Source: an archaeon (GTDB lineage Archaea; Asgardarchaeota; Hermodarchaeia; Hermodarchaeales; Hermodarchaeaceae). Taken from it: a stretch of 21,991 nucleotides of DNA. Positions within the stretch are counted from its first letter, which is position 1; each line of letters opens with the position of its first letter. Positions 1 to 7,123 of the stretch are shown here, one piece after another. The stretch lies in NCBI GenBank assembly GCA_016550425.1, contig JABXGS010000081.1:1-21991 (forward strand), written 5' to 3'. The notes below the pieces were generated by a model. That model was not told the DNA's origin, did no database searches, and saw only the letters and a list, made by a program, of their open reading frames with translations. A program made the position numbers and the translations under genes.

Positions 1-2
1 CT

Positions 3-896
3 AACGATGATGAGGCTGAAATCATGAAGCTGAACCCTGTTGACTATGCGCTCTTTGGTGCTGAATGCGGGGTTTTAGATCCAAGTCTCTTAGTCCAATT
101 CTATAAGGACGAATTCCTGAAACTCACCAAGGTAAAACCAAGATTCAATTTAACTGTGAATAAGTTGCTCTTGGAAGCAGAGCCGCCCCTTGGGCTTCCT
201 GGTGAGCCCTTTGTTTGGCAAAATAAACAAATCACAGGCATTCAGTCTTCCCAAGGCACAATACAAGCTGACAAAGTGGTGCTTGCCGTGGGTCCCTGGA
301 CTAACTCCCTTCTGGACCCAGTTGGTATACCTAGCTATGTGAAAGCAAAGAAACGCCAACTATTCATCATTGCAGGTAGTGATCACCCTCCTCTCGAAGA
401 ATTACTTTTCACTAAAGAATTCAGTGACGCAGGGTTCATGCCATTCACAATTCTTCCATCAGGAGGAGTTTACATGCGAGGAGTTCCTGAAGAAAAATCC
501 TTCTGGATTGGCTGCGCTGATAAGGTGGGACGTGCCTACAAGTACAACATGGAAGATGACGATTACAACGCTGAACGCGCTTATTATGAACAGAGCATTT
601 ATCCCGTACTCAGCAAATACTTCCCATCTTTTGCCAATCTTCGCCCCACTAATATGTGGGCAGGTGCCTACTCCTATTCTGTTGATGCGATTCCATTGGT
701 TTATGAACATTCGGGTGTCATAGTGGTAACAGGTGCCAGCGGATCCGGGATTATGAAAGCCGATGCCATTGCCCGAATGGCAGACGCCCTATATCGTAAT
801 GAAACTAATGCAGAATTATTCGGTGGACGCACAATAGCTGCAACCTCACTCGGTCTCACCCATCGAAGGGTTGAACGGGAAAACGTCTTAATCTAG
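3..896 (+). CDS. FAD-dependent oxidoreductase, DAO family (5' truncated)
   Basis: The frame is open to the window edge, so about 297 C-terminal residues are visible and the N-terminal Rossmann FAD motif lies outside. The first visible ATG (24) is internal, not the start. Seen: a central stretch reading VVLAVGPWTNSLL, typical of the strand that closes the first FAD half-domain in D-amino-acid/glycine/sarcosine oxidase-like proteins, and near visible residue 244 a C-terminal GASGSGIMKADA segment, the flavin-contacting Gly-rich loop of the family. A complete family member has about 380-400 residues, so roughly 100 are missing. These enzymes oxidise amines such as sarcosine, dimethylglycine or D-amino acids; the substrate cannot be read here. 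The histidine phosphatase follows 27 bases downstream on the same strand and may be co-transcribed. The presence of methylamine-type methyltransferases 6 kb away makes an N-methyl amine plausible, but only by inference. Confidence 0.85.
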   Translation, partial: NDDEAEIMKLNPVDYALFGAECGVLDPSLLVQFYKDEFLKLTKVKPRFNLTVNKLLLEAEPPLGLPGEPFVWQNKQITGIQSSQGTIQADKVVLAVGPWTNSLLDPVGIPSYVKAKKRQLFIIAGSDHPPLEELLFTKEFSDAGFMPFTILPSGGVYMRGVPEEKSFWIGCADKVGRAYKYNMEDDDYNAERAYYEQSIYPVLSKYFPSFANLRPTNMWAGAYSYSVDAIPLVYEHSGVIVVTGASGSGIMKADAIARMADALYRNETNAELFGGRTIAATSLGLTHRRVERENVLI

Positions 897-923
897 CTTG
901 TTAGAAATTCTATTGGTGAATCA

Positions 924-1547
924 ATGCAAGAACTTATTCTTGTACGTCATGGACAATCAGTTCATCATGTTCAAGGTCTTACTGGAGGATGGACGAACAC
1001 ACCTCTCACCGAATTAGGACGGCAACAAGCTCAACTTACCGGACAAGAACTAAAGAAGCTACTTCCAAATTCGTCCGTTGCTTTTTATTCCAGTGATTTA
1101 GAGCGTGCATTGCAGACTGCACAGATTATTGGTTCAATTATAGGAATTTCTCCAATTGCTGTAGAGGCGTTACGTGAATTGCATTGGGGAATCGCTGTGG
1201 ATATGACACTTGATGAGGCTCGAAAATTGGAGCAGAAAAGAACGGAGCCATTACTTGATTGGGTTCCTTTTCCTGAGGCTGAGAGCTGGCGCATGCTTCA
1301 TGAGAGAATAACACCTTTCCTCGAAAAACTCGATAGGATGGAACTTGGTACTGTTCTGATTGTTAGTCATGGAAACGCGATTGAAGAATGTATCTTCTGG
1401 TGGCTGGAGTTTCCCCTTGAACTGAGGCGCAAGCTTTCCTTTATGGTGGACCCCTGCAGCATCACACATCTATGCACGAATGATTGGCAACAGAAAGTCT
1501 TAGCGTTCACAAATCGTGTCAACCATCTTCAATCTCTCTCCTCTTAA
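924..1547 (+). CDS. Histidine phosphatase family protein (phosphoglycerate mutase-like)
   Basis: 207 residues, normal length for the family. The catalytic RHG motif is at residues 8-10 (H9 is the residue that would be phosphorylated). The supporting Arg is in SSDLERALQTA (R61), the probable acid in ALRELHWG (E85), and the second His in VSHGNAIEE (H149). All four active-site elements are therefore present and the enzyme should be active. The family hydrolyses phosphomonoesters or moves phosphate on sugars and cofactors (cobalamin-pathway CobC/CobZ types, fructose-2,6-bisphosphatase, phosphoglycerate mutase); the substrate is not evident. An alpha-ribazole phosphatase role would fit the corrinoid genes elsewhere in the window, but nothing in the protein proves it. 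ATG start; the ribosome binding site GGTGA at 915-919 has a 4-base spacer. It follows the FAD oxidoreductase by 27 bases. Confidence 0.9.
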   Translation: MQELILVRHGQSVHHVQGLTGGWTNTPLTELGRQQAQLTGQELKKLLPNSSVAFYSSDLERALQTAQIIGSIIGISPIAVEALRELHWGIAVDMTLDEARKLEQKRTEPLLDWVPFPEAESWRMLHERITPFLEKLDRMELGTVLIVSHGNAIEECIFWWLEFPLELRRKLSFMVDPCSITHLCTNDWQQKVLAFTNRVNHLQSLSS

Positions 1548-1594
1548 TTTCCGATTATATCTGGAATTCTTTCTAGGGTGTGCCTTACCGCAAT

Positions 1595-1643
1595 CTTTTT
1601 AGGAATCACATCGGCTTTGACCTTCTATCCTCATTAAGGGTGA
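1595..1643 (+). promoter_or_regulatory. Promoter and ribosome binding site of the Ig-domain surface protein
   Basis: A TATA-like CTTTTTA at 1595-1601 lies about 50 bases before the GTG start. A strong site AAGGGTGA (1636-1643) sits 6 bases before GTG 1650 and fixes that start. Confidence 0.45.
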
Positions 1644-1649
1644 CAGATC

Positions 1650-3572
1650 GTGCGTCGCCAAATCCTAGGACTATCGCTACTCGTTATCATTCTCACGTTA
1701 ACACTATCGCCTACTCTGTTCGGGTATACACCCACAGGACCGGCCGTAGTTACCGCAGGTCCACCACTCCCAGGACCTACAGACTTGAATGCCACAACTC
1801 CACTTGTTTCCAACGAGCCTTACACACCTGCAAATCCAAATGGAAACTCATCTCTCCTAAACGTCCTTGTACTATTAGTGAATGCTTCGGATATTGGCGA
1901 ATGTAGAGATGGCGATCTCACTGTTCACAAGTTCCGAGTCCATAATAACACCAATGACGCGCTGATGTTTGAAGACGACCTCGGTTATATCTCAGGCAAA
2001 GGATGGACCGTGGAGAACTATTCATTATTAACTGCTGGACTACCGATTGGATACTTTTACTATGTACGCTGTTACTTTGAAAGGTATAATGGAATTGAGA
2101 CATGGACAAATACAACAAAAGCTTCGATTCCATTCATATATCAGTATAGTATCACTGCTGCCATCCCAGATTACACCTACATTGGTGATACTTCTGATAC
2201 AATTGATGTCAGTATTGAGCATATCTCCAGTTCGGTTTGGGGGGCACTCAATGAAGCGAATACTACTCTGATATTTCAGAACGTTGATAACGCGACAGAT
2301 ATCACACAGTTTCAAAATATCCTTATCTATAATGTTTCCAGTACAAATTGGGAAGTCGACGAGTTAAACATCTCTGTGCTCATCCCAGGTCAATCCTATA
2401 AGATTCGTGTTGGAGCAAATTACTCCTTACGATATCCGTTTCATGAGGGGCTTGGGGGAGTTTCGGATGCCTTCACTTTCAGAGGACCTTACCTTCGAGT
2501 AGCTCAACCCCAAATCATCTATGTTGGACGTGGTATTCAGGCGCTCAACATTACCATCGATTGGGTCTGGCATTCAATCTTTGGATATCTTAGTGACATA
2601 GATGTTGATATATCGAATTTCAGCATCAGTCTTTCAACCGGAACAGCTGGGATAGTGCTTAACGGAACCTTGAACTGGAACGCCGCTGAATCGAATTGGT
2701 ATTTTGCTCCTTTCAATGTGAGTTTCTATGTCGAGCAAGGCGATATGCTGATTGGGGAATCGTACAATGTCAGTGCTTACTTCAACTCGCCTGCCCGAAG
2801 TGGACGACCTGCTGTGAACAATACGAGTCCCTTTTCTGATCCCTTCCTCATTGACTTTGATCCTCCAACAATCGAAGATGTCTACCTGAATCCGACTGCA
2901 CCCACGGATGACCATTGGGTAGTGGTGACTGGAGACATCTCCGATGATGCGTTAATTGATACTGTAATTCTAAGTTACTATAACGGTTCTCAGTGGATTA
3001 ACGTAACCATGTCCGGCAGACCTAGCAAACAGGCTAACTTCACAGCTGCGATACCACCTTTCCCAGAACGGGCGGTTATTGATTACAAGCTTTATGTGAA
3101 TGACACACAAAACGCTTGGGACAATATCACATTGCAATATACTGTTGCAGATTCCCCTCCTGTGATTTCCTTCATTAACTATCTCCCACGAAATCCCACG
3201 ACAAATAATCCAGTTACCATCAATGCAACGGTTATAGACGGAACAGGGGTCAGTAGTGTACAACTTCAGTATTCGTATGATGGAATTATTTGGCTTCCAC
3301 CTCAGGATATGACTAGCGTGGGTAATGACGTCTACCAGGTCGTGCTTCCGCCTTACCCTCAACTCCTACAAAGCCATGAATTCCGCGCTGTACTATTTCG
3401 AATTAGTGCGACAGATGTGTATGATAATATTAGGGAATCAGCAAACCTTGCATACCAAGTTCAGGGCACATTACCCACTTTAAATCCTGCAAATACTTTA
3501 CTCATCATCGCCTTCGTTGGTATTGCCGGTGTCGCCATAATTCTTCTGTACAAAGTCTATGAACAATACTAA
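1650..3572 (+). CDS. Secreted, C-terminally anchored Ig-like surface protein
   Basis: 640 residues, GTG start fixed by the AAGGGTGA site. Seen: an N-terminal signal sequence (MRR followed by a hydrophobic run to about residue 25), a low-complexity Pro/Thr stretch to about residue 45, a long beta-rich middle, then two recognisable Ig-like repeats. These repeats start at about residue 404 (FDPPTIEDV) and about residue 501 (DSPPVISF), each with the D-x-V/I-x2-V-x-L-x-Y strand pattern of archaeal and bacterial surface Ig domains. A single transmembrane helix near residues 616-634 with a short tail (KVYEQY) ends the protein. N-glycosylation sequons (N-x-S/T) are very frequent, as expected for an archaeal surface protein. 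Inferred topology: a large external domain tethered to the membrane by its C-terminus. No enzymatic motif was recognised; an S-layer-associated or adhesin-like role is possible. Confidence 0.8.
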   Translation: MRRQILGLSLLVIILTLTLSPTLFGYTPTGPAVVTAGPPLPGPTDLNATTPLVSNEPYTPANPNGNSSLLNVLVLLVNASDIGECRDGDLTVHKFRVHNNTNDALMFEDDLGYISGKGWTVENYSLLTAGLPIGYFYYVRCYFERYNGIETWTNTTKASIPFIYQYSITAAIPDYTYIGDTSDTIDVSIEHISSSVWGALNEANTTLIFQNVDNATDITQFQNILIYNVSSTNWEVDELNISVLIPGQSYKIRVGANYSLRYPFHEGLGGVSDAFTFRGPYLRVAQPQIIYVGRGIQALNITIDWVWHSIFGYLSDIDVDISNFSISLSTGTAGIVLNGTLNWNAAESNWYFAPFNVSFYVEQGDMLIGESYNVSAYFNSPARSGRPAVNNTSPFSDPFLIDFDPPTIEDVYLNPTAPTDDHWVVVTGDISDDALIDTVILSYYNGSQWINVTMSGRPSKQANFTAAIPPFPERAVIDYKLYVNDTQNAWDNITLQYTVADSPPVISFINYLPRNPTTNNPVTINATVIDGTGVSSVQLQYSYDGIIWLPPQDMTSVGNDVYQVVLPPYPQLLQSHEFRAVLFRISATDVYDNIRESANLAYQVQGTLPTLNPANTLLIIAFVGIAGVAIILLYKVYEQY

Positions 3573-3628
3573 CCGTGACAGCCTCTCTTTGAACTGCTGT
3601 CTCGGTCCCTCCTTCTTTATTTTATGTT

Positions 3629-3667
3629 CTCACAGTCCGTTGCCAATTACGCAATTTCAACTGTGAG
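3629..3667. repeat. 8-bp inverted repeat, possible terminator or operator
   Basis: CTCACAGT (3629-3636) and its exact reverse complement ACTGTGAG (3660-3667) are separated by 23 bases; an inner TTGC/GCAA pair could lengthen the stem. A T-rich run (about 3613-3628) precedes it. It lies in the 210-base gap between the surface protein and the next gene, upstream of the TATA-like box at 3688. It could therefore end the upstream transcript or act as a DNA operator; the sequence does not decide. Confidence 0.3.
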
Positions 3668-3687
3668 CCGAATCAAAGGCACAAAAC

Positions 3688-3697
3688 CTTTTTAATA
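3688..3697 (+). promoter_or_regulatory. TATA-like box for the 3789-4373 gene pair
   Basis: CTTTTTAATA preceded by a purine-rich ACAAAAC that could serve as a BRE. The expected transcription start is about 25 bases downstream (near 3715-3720), giving a leader of about 70 bases. That leader contains a 7-bp inverted repeat, GCAGAGA (3721-3727) with TCTCTGC (3767-3773), ending two bases before the ribosome binding site. Confidence 0.45.
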
Positions 3698-3788
3698 ATC
3701 GAAACCGATTTTTGTTTAAGGCAGAGACGGTGTGAAAGCAGGGGAAAGACCACTCTGTATAACGCTTCTCTGCGTAAGGTGAATGCCC

Positions 3789-4112
3789 GTGATTGTACTC
3801 GAATACCAAGATGGAACATTTGTCGAATCAAAACAAGGCTCAAGTGGCATCCGTTGTGAAGTCGACAAAACCACGAAGAAAATCCGAATGATTATGCCTC
3901 AGGGTGCTGGCCTCGTTGAAAGACGAACAGCATTACGACTGGCAGACACTGTTGCGCGGAGTGGATATCTACTTTCAACCGGTGAACGAATCGGCCAGGG
4001 GTTCGAACTCGTCATCGATGAAAAAGGCACTGCAATTCCTGATCGACTCAAACAAAGTCCACGAATCAGCTACAGCTCAGTTACTGTCGGCAGTGTTGTG
4101 GATAAGAAGTAA
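3789..4112 (+). CDS. Small conserved-looking protein of unknown function
   Basis: 107 residues from GTG 3789. An ATG at 3783 is in frame, but the strong ribosome binding site AAGGTGA (3776-3782) abuts it directly; the GTG six bases later has normal spacing, so I prefer it. I do not recognise the family. Seen: an N-terminal beta-rich segment starting IVLEYQDGTFVES, then a basic amphipathic helix (LVERRTALRLADTVARSGY), then a GERIGQGFELVIDE strand pair and a Ser/Lys-rich tail. There is no signal peptide, membrane helix or Cys pair, so it should be a soluble cytosolic protein. Arg-rich charge in the helix could mean nucleic-acid or acidic-partner binding, but that is speculation. It shares an apparent transcript with the WH2-like gene 84 bases downstream. 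Confidence 0.75.
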   Translation: MIVLEYQDGTFVESKQGSSGIRCEVDKTTKKIRMIMPQGAGLVERRTALRLADTVARSGYLLSTGERIGQGFELVIDEKGTAIPDRLKQSPRISYSSVTVGSVVDKK

Positions 4113-4136
4113 GCAGTACTCCGTACAATAGCACTC

Positions 4137-4149
4137 TGTCAATTTGACA
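4137..4149. repeat. Perfect 13-bp palindrome
   Basis: TGTCAATTTGACA, a 6-bp arm on each side of a central T, lies in the 84-base gap between the two small genes. It is operator-like, or a short hairpin on the transcript just ahead of the WH2-like gene. Confidence 0.35.
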
Positions 4150-4196
4150 CAAAAGAACGAGCTCGGAAAACATCCCATGATATCGAGGTGAATGAT

Positions 4197-4373
4197 GTGA
4201 GCGAAGGAGAAAGTAAAGGAGGATCTCTGACAGAAGAACTTAAGCGCGAAATCAAGCAAGGCGCAAAACTCGAACATGTCAAAGAGGTAAAATACCAAAC
4301 CGTTGATTTGTCTGCAGAGAAAGCACTCCTCGAAAAGTTAAGAGCTGAAGGGAAACTCGACGAAGAAGATTAG
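4197..4373 (+). CDS. Small protein with WH2/beta-thymosin-like motif
   Basis: 58 residues from GTG 4197, with GAGGTGA (4185-4191) 5 bases ahead; a GTG at 4188 overlaps that site and is less likely. After a short Gly/Ser-rich start the protein reads ELKREIKQGAKLEHVKE (residues 14-30). Spacing of L15, I19, G22, L25 and V28 equals the WH2 actin-binding pattern (L-x3-I-x2-G-x2-L-x2-V/T), and IKQGxxLxxV is very close to the same part of animal WAVE proteins. A second charged helix (residues 39-51) follows. WH2 and beta-thymosin peptides bind monomeric actin in eukaryotes, and Asgard archaea are known to carry actin, profilin and gelsolin homologues. The match is seen in the sequence; actin binding is inference. 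A plain charged helical protein matching by chance is the main alternative. Confidence 0.6.
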   Translation: MSEGESKGGSLTEELKREIKQGAKLEHVKEVKYQTVDLSAEKALLEKLRAEGKLDEED

Positions 4374-4404
4374 TAACATCTTCTTTTGTGTTGTTGCTCC
4401 TTTC

Positions 4405-4428
4405 GTTTTTTTCTATGACCATTTGGTC
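4405..4428. terminator. Probable terminator between convergent genes
   Basis: A run of seven T (4405-4411) follows the WH2-like gene, matching the T-rich terminators of archaea. It is followed by the inverted repeat GACCA-TT-TGGTC (4417-4428). The minus-strand flavoprotein gene ends at 4436. Confidence 0.4.
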
Positions 4429-4435
4429 CTATATA

Positions 4436-5314
4436 CTATTTTGATTTTAATTCGATAGGCTGTTTTCGATATTTCTGAATGCGCTTTTGTATCTCGGCTT
4501 TATTTTGCTGAAAAACTGGTCCTGTTCGTAAGATCCATTCCTGGAAATGTTCAGCCATAGCCTCAGGGCTCCATCGGTGTTTTCCTTTTTCTTTCCCCCA
4601 TGAGATTTTGAGAGAAGGTCCCCGAATTAGGAGTTCACCTTTGGCTTGACAAAGTTGGCATTCAACTTGATTCTGGCCACGCAAAATGAAGTATGGCGTT
4701 CCACATTGGATACACGCATTTTCTGGTGTAGCCAATGTGATTTGGTGATTCGGATCCCGGATTTGTTGAACTACTGCAGATCCTATTTTCTGAGCTCGGG
4801 CCATTGTATTTTCATCGAGAAGAACTTCACCAGGTCCGGGGCGGTAAGCAACAAATCGGTCTACTAATTTTAGTTGCAAAATGCCAGCGAGCATTGAAAG
4901 CATGGGCAGTGTAAAGGGATCCCAATCGCGAAGGCCTGCTGTAGCAATAATTGCTCCAGGACGTGGAATGCTTTTCCCCAGCTGAATGCTGAACTCAAAG
5001 AGCCGATCGATTAGCAGCTTAATGCTGCCTCCGGGTCCGAGGAAATAAGTTGGGGCCGAGAGGATGATGGCATCTGCCCACTGAAAATAATTCCAGAGTT
5101 CATGCATATCATCATCTAGGCGGCAAGGTTCTCCCTTGAGGACACAGGCTAAACAACCCTTACACGGGAGAAGATGAAAATCGGTTAATCGAATTGCCTT
5201 GGTTTCCGCCCCGTCTTGTTGAGCTTCGATGAGGGCTTCCTTGACCAACACTTCACAGTTTCCTAATTTTCGGGCAGAACCGATAACGCCTAACACGTTC
5301 AAGACTTGCACCAT
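4436..5314 (-). CDS. Iron-sulfur flavoprotein (flavodoxin-like oxidoreductase) with C-terminal zinc ribbon
   Basis: 292 residues. The N-terminal ~185 residues are a flavodoxin-like fold: GVIGSARKLGN (residues 9-19) is the phosphate-binding loop for FMN, and SAPTYFLGPGGS contributes to the flavin site. C51, C54, C57 and C64 form C-x2-C-x2-C-x6-C, the compact cluster motif of archaeal iron-sulfur flavoproteins (Isf), which carry a 4Fe-4S cluster and FMN and shuttle electrons in the cytosol. Beyond the usual end lies CIQC...CQLC (C201, C204, C219, C222), a rubredoxin-like or zinc-ribbon knuckle, then a Lys/Trp-rich helical tail. The extra C-terminal module is the unusual part. The start could be ATG 5314 or GTG 5296; neither has a clear ribosome binding site. 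It is convergent with the small genes to its left. Confidence 0.85.
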   Translation of the reverse strand: MVQVLNVLGVIGSARKLGNCEVLVKEALIEAQQDGAETKAIRLTDFHLLPCKGCLACVLKGEPCRLDDDMHELWNYFQWADAIILSAPTYFLGPGGSIKLLIDRLFEFSIQLGKSIPRPGAIIATAGLRDWDPFTLPMLSMLAGILQLKLVDRFVAYRPGPGEVLLDENTMARAQKIGSAVVQQIRDPNHQITLATPENACIQCGTPYFILRGQNQVECQLCQAKGELLIRGPSLKISWGKEKGKHRWSPEAMAEHFQEWILRTGPVFQQNKAEIQKRIQKYRKQPIELKSK

Positions 5315-5382
5315 GGGCTAATCATCTAAGCTTCCTTAAGAGTTTCTAGTCCCAGACCTCTGTTGGAAAATGTGCTTAGAAA

Positions 5383-5655
5383 TTAATAGGTGATTTTAAA
5401 ATCATGCAGGTTGGGATCAAATTCCACATTAGTAATCGACACGTTGTCAACTCTCGCAGATGGTGAACCGTGATGGAGGAATTGAATAAATTTCTCGATC
5501 GCTGCGTCTGGACCTTGAACCTGGCATTCTACGGTTCCATTTCGGTTATTGCGAACCCATCCAACTAGATTCAATTTATGAGCCTTATCACGGGTGTACA
5601 CCCGAAAGAAGACACCTTGAACCCGACCATGAATAAATGCCCGAATCGCTCGCAC
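5383..5655 (-). CDS. acyP: Acylphosphatase
   Basis: 90 residues, the normal length of the family. I start it at GTG 5655 because GAGGT (5663-5667) lies 7 bases upstream; an open extension to 5736 would add 27 hydrophobic residues with no counterpart in acylphosphatases. The signature GRVQGVFFRVYTRDKA contains the phosphate-cradle loop and catalytic Arg, and GWVRNNRNGTVECQVQG carries the catalytic Asn and the second signature. The enzyme hydrolyses acyl phosphates such as carbamoyl phosphate or acetyl phosphate in the cytosol. It is encoded 68 bases upstream of the iron-sulfur flavoprotein on the same strand and diverges from the zinc-ribbon gene at 5807. Confidence 0.93.
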   Translation of the reverse strand: MRAIRAFIHGRVQGVFFRVYTRDKAHKLNLVGWVRNNRNGTVECQVQGPDAAIEKFIQFLHHGSPSARVDNVSITNVEFDPNLHDFKITY

Positions 5656-5806
5656 AACTTTTACCTCATCTCTATATGCGAAAGTCTTCCCTAAGAAAAT
5701 TGTCCACACGATTAATGGCATCAAGCAAATTACCATGTTGTTAGCGGTGGTCGGTTTCGGAATCCTTAAATCAGTTCAACCTCCCAGCCTCATCGAGGAT
5801 CTGATA

Positions 5807-6100
5807 ATGAGTCCTACGAAACCTTCAATGAATGTTGAAAAAGAAATCACTAATTTTCCGGGTAAAATTGGACGGAGTGATTCTAGACAATGGGTGAAGG
5901 TGTGTCCAGGTTGCTTTAGTATCAATATTCAACCACTTACTAACATTTCTGGTACAATAGTCCATGAACAATGGTATTGTCCCAAGTGTGATTATGCTGG
6001 AGTAGCTATCGAGGTGAAAACGGAAGACTTGCTTCACTTCCATCTCCAGCAACTTGCGATTCGCTATAATAAAAACCAGAAACCTTCGAGCTCCATGTGA
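5807..6100 (+). CDS. Small zinc-ribbon protein of unknown function
   Basis: 97 residues from ATG 5807, with GAGGAT (5795-5800) 6 bases upstream. An in-frame extension back to 5735 exists but would overlap the divergent gene's upstream region and has no better site. CPGC (C33, C36) and CPKC (C58, C61) form one zinc ribbon of about 30 residues around IQPLTNISGTIVHEQWYCPKC; a Lys/Glu-rich helix (LLHFHLQQLAIRY) follows. Such ribbons occur in archaeal transcription and ribosome-associated proteins and as stand-alone adaptors. I do not recognise a specific family. The stop lies only 15 bases before the 3' end of the convergent longin-GTPase gene. Confidence 0.75.
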   Translation: MSPTKPSMNVEKEITNFPGKIGRSDSRQWVKVCPGCFSINIQPLTNISGTIVHEQWYCPKCDYAGVAIEVKTEDLLHFHLQQLAIRYNKNQKPSSSM

Positions 6101-6115
6101 TTTTGAGTGTTCATT

Positions 6116-6985
6116 CTAAGCGGGTGGGAATGCCACTTCAGCCGCTGCACCCATCAACGTCTTAAATAGCAGTTCTTTATTACGGGGATCAATAGCAACC
6201 AATCCAATGGTCCGTAATCCCAACAAGCGTGAAACTGTATCAGGTAATAAGGCATCTTTGAGGTCCTGCTTATTAGCAATTGCCCAGATTAAGGCTCCAT
6301 CAGTCCATTTCTGAATGATGGGGATGAGTTTGCGTGTGGACATGACGTTCTTCAAGGTTGAGTCAGTCACCATCAGAACAACGTCTGTTCCGCGTAGATA
6401 GTCTTTCCATTTGGGGACTAGCAGTTCTTGCCCAGGAAAATCCCAGACTGCTAATTCATAAGGACCAAGTTTTGCAGTTCGCATTTCTTCGACGTAAACA
6501 GCCATTGTTGCAATGTGATTCAGGTCGGCTCGTCGAGTCATTAGCATTTTGAGGATAGTTGTTTTGCCAACTCCACCTTCACCAAGTAAAACGATTTTTA
6601 GCGTTGAAACGATTGCTTCGTCAAGAATTGGGCCTAGACCTTGAAAGACCTCAGAATTTCGATTGCTTTTGAAATCCCAGATCTGTTTGGCAAATTTCTT
6701 TTTCATCGTCCGGACTGCGGTATCAATTTTTTCTTGCAGGATTTCATCTCTATCCTGTCGGTCAGCTACAACAACGAGGATCAGGTCGCTGTCAACATAT
6801 TTGTGAATGAATTTCATACCATCCAGAAAAATCGGAACGGGAAGGTCTTCACCCGTATCTCTTTCGAGTTGGCGAAGAGATTGGATATACTCAGAGACGA
6901 CTGGTTGGTCAATTTCAATCGCCCAATATGAGCGATGAAAGAGTTTGATTCCGTTTCTTGTGAGTAAGAGAACGTTATGGATCAA
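6116..6985 (-). CDS. Longin-like domain fused to Ras/Arf-type small GTPase
   Basis: 289 residues, TTG start with GGGAGG about 9 bases upstream. Residues 1-115 read like a longin/SRX-type domain: a beta-strand opening NVLLLTRNGIKLFHRSYW, a helix, then DGMKFIHKYVDSDLILVVVADR and a long helix. Residues 128-289 are a small GTPase: G1 loop GEGGVGKT (135-142), G3 WDFPGQE (181-187, catalytic Gln kept), G4 NKQD (238-241); the G5 position reads AIDPR rather than the usual SAK. No C-terminal CaaX box or N-terminal myristoylation glycine is present, so membrane attachment would need a partner. In eukaryotes longin domains pair with Arf/Rab/SR-beta GTPases in trafficking (SR-alpha/SR-beta, adaptor complexes, Mon1-Ccz1); here both halves are in one chain. 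It is not in an obvious operon; MttB-family genes lie upstream. Confidence 0.85.
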   Translation of the reverse strand: MIHNVLLLTRNGIKLFHRSYWAIEIDQPVVSEYIQSLRQLERDTGEDLPVPIFLDGMKFIHKYVDSDLILVVVADRQDRDEILQEKIDTAVRTMKKKFAKQIWDFKSNRNSEVFQGLGPILDEAIVSTLKIVLLGEGGVGKTTILKMLMTRRADLNHIATMAVYVEEMRTAKLGPYELAVWDFPGQELLVPKWKDYLRGTDVVLMVTDSTLKNVMSTRKLIPIIQKWTDGALIWAIANKQDLKDALLPDTVSRLLGLRTIGLVAIDPRNKELLFKTLMGAAAEVAFPPA

Positions 6986-7045
6986 CCCGAATCGCCTCCC
7001 AGCTGGCTTACCCCACGTTTCTGGGTGTTGGATATTCGTTTCAAG

Positions 7046-7057
7046 GCTTTAAAATAG
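7046..7057 (-). promoter_or_regulatory. TATA-like box of the longin-GTPase gene
   Basis: On the minus strand the segment reads CTATTTTAAAGC, about 65 bases before the TTG start, giving a short leader. It sits in the 138-base gap (6986-7123) downstream of the methyltransferase gene; nothing else is seen in that gap. Confidence 0.4.
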
Positions 7058-7123
7058 TTCCACACAACCGACCCAAACTATTTCCACATTAAACATTCCT
7101 AATTGCAAAGAAAATACGCAAAA

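Noticed and set aside
370..723. Plus-strand open frame of 117 codons
   Set aside because: It overlaps the FAD oxidoreductase in another frame; the oxidoreductase has clear family motifs.
2970..3362. Long minus-strand open frame (130 codons)
   Set aside because: It lies wholly inside the Ig-domain surface protein, has no recognisable domain and a Cys/Arg/Ile mix typical of antisense frames.
5656..5806. Extensions of the acylphosphatase and zinc-ribbon genes toward each other (overlapping starts near 5735)
   Set aside because: Internal GTG 5655 and ATG 5807 have well-spaced ribosome binding sites, and the acylphosphatase then has the standard 90 residues.
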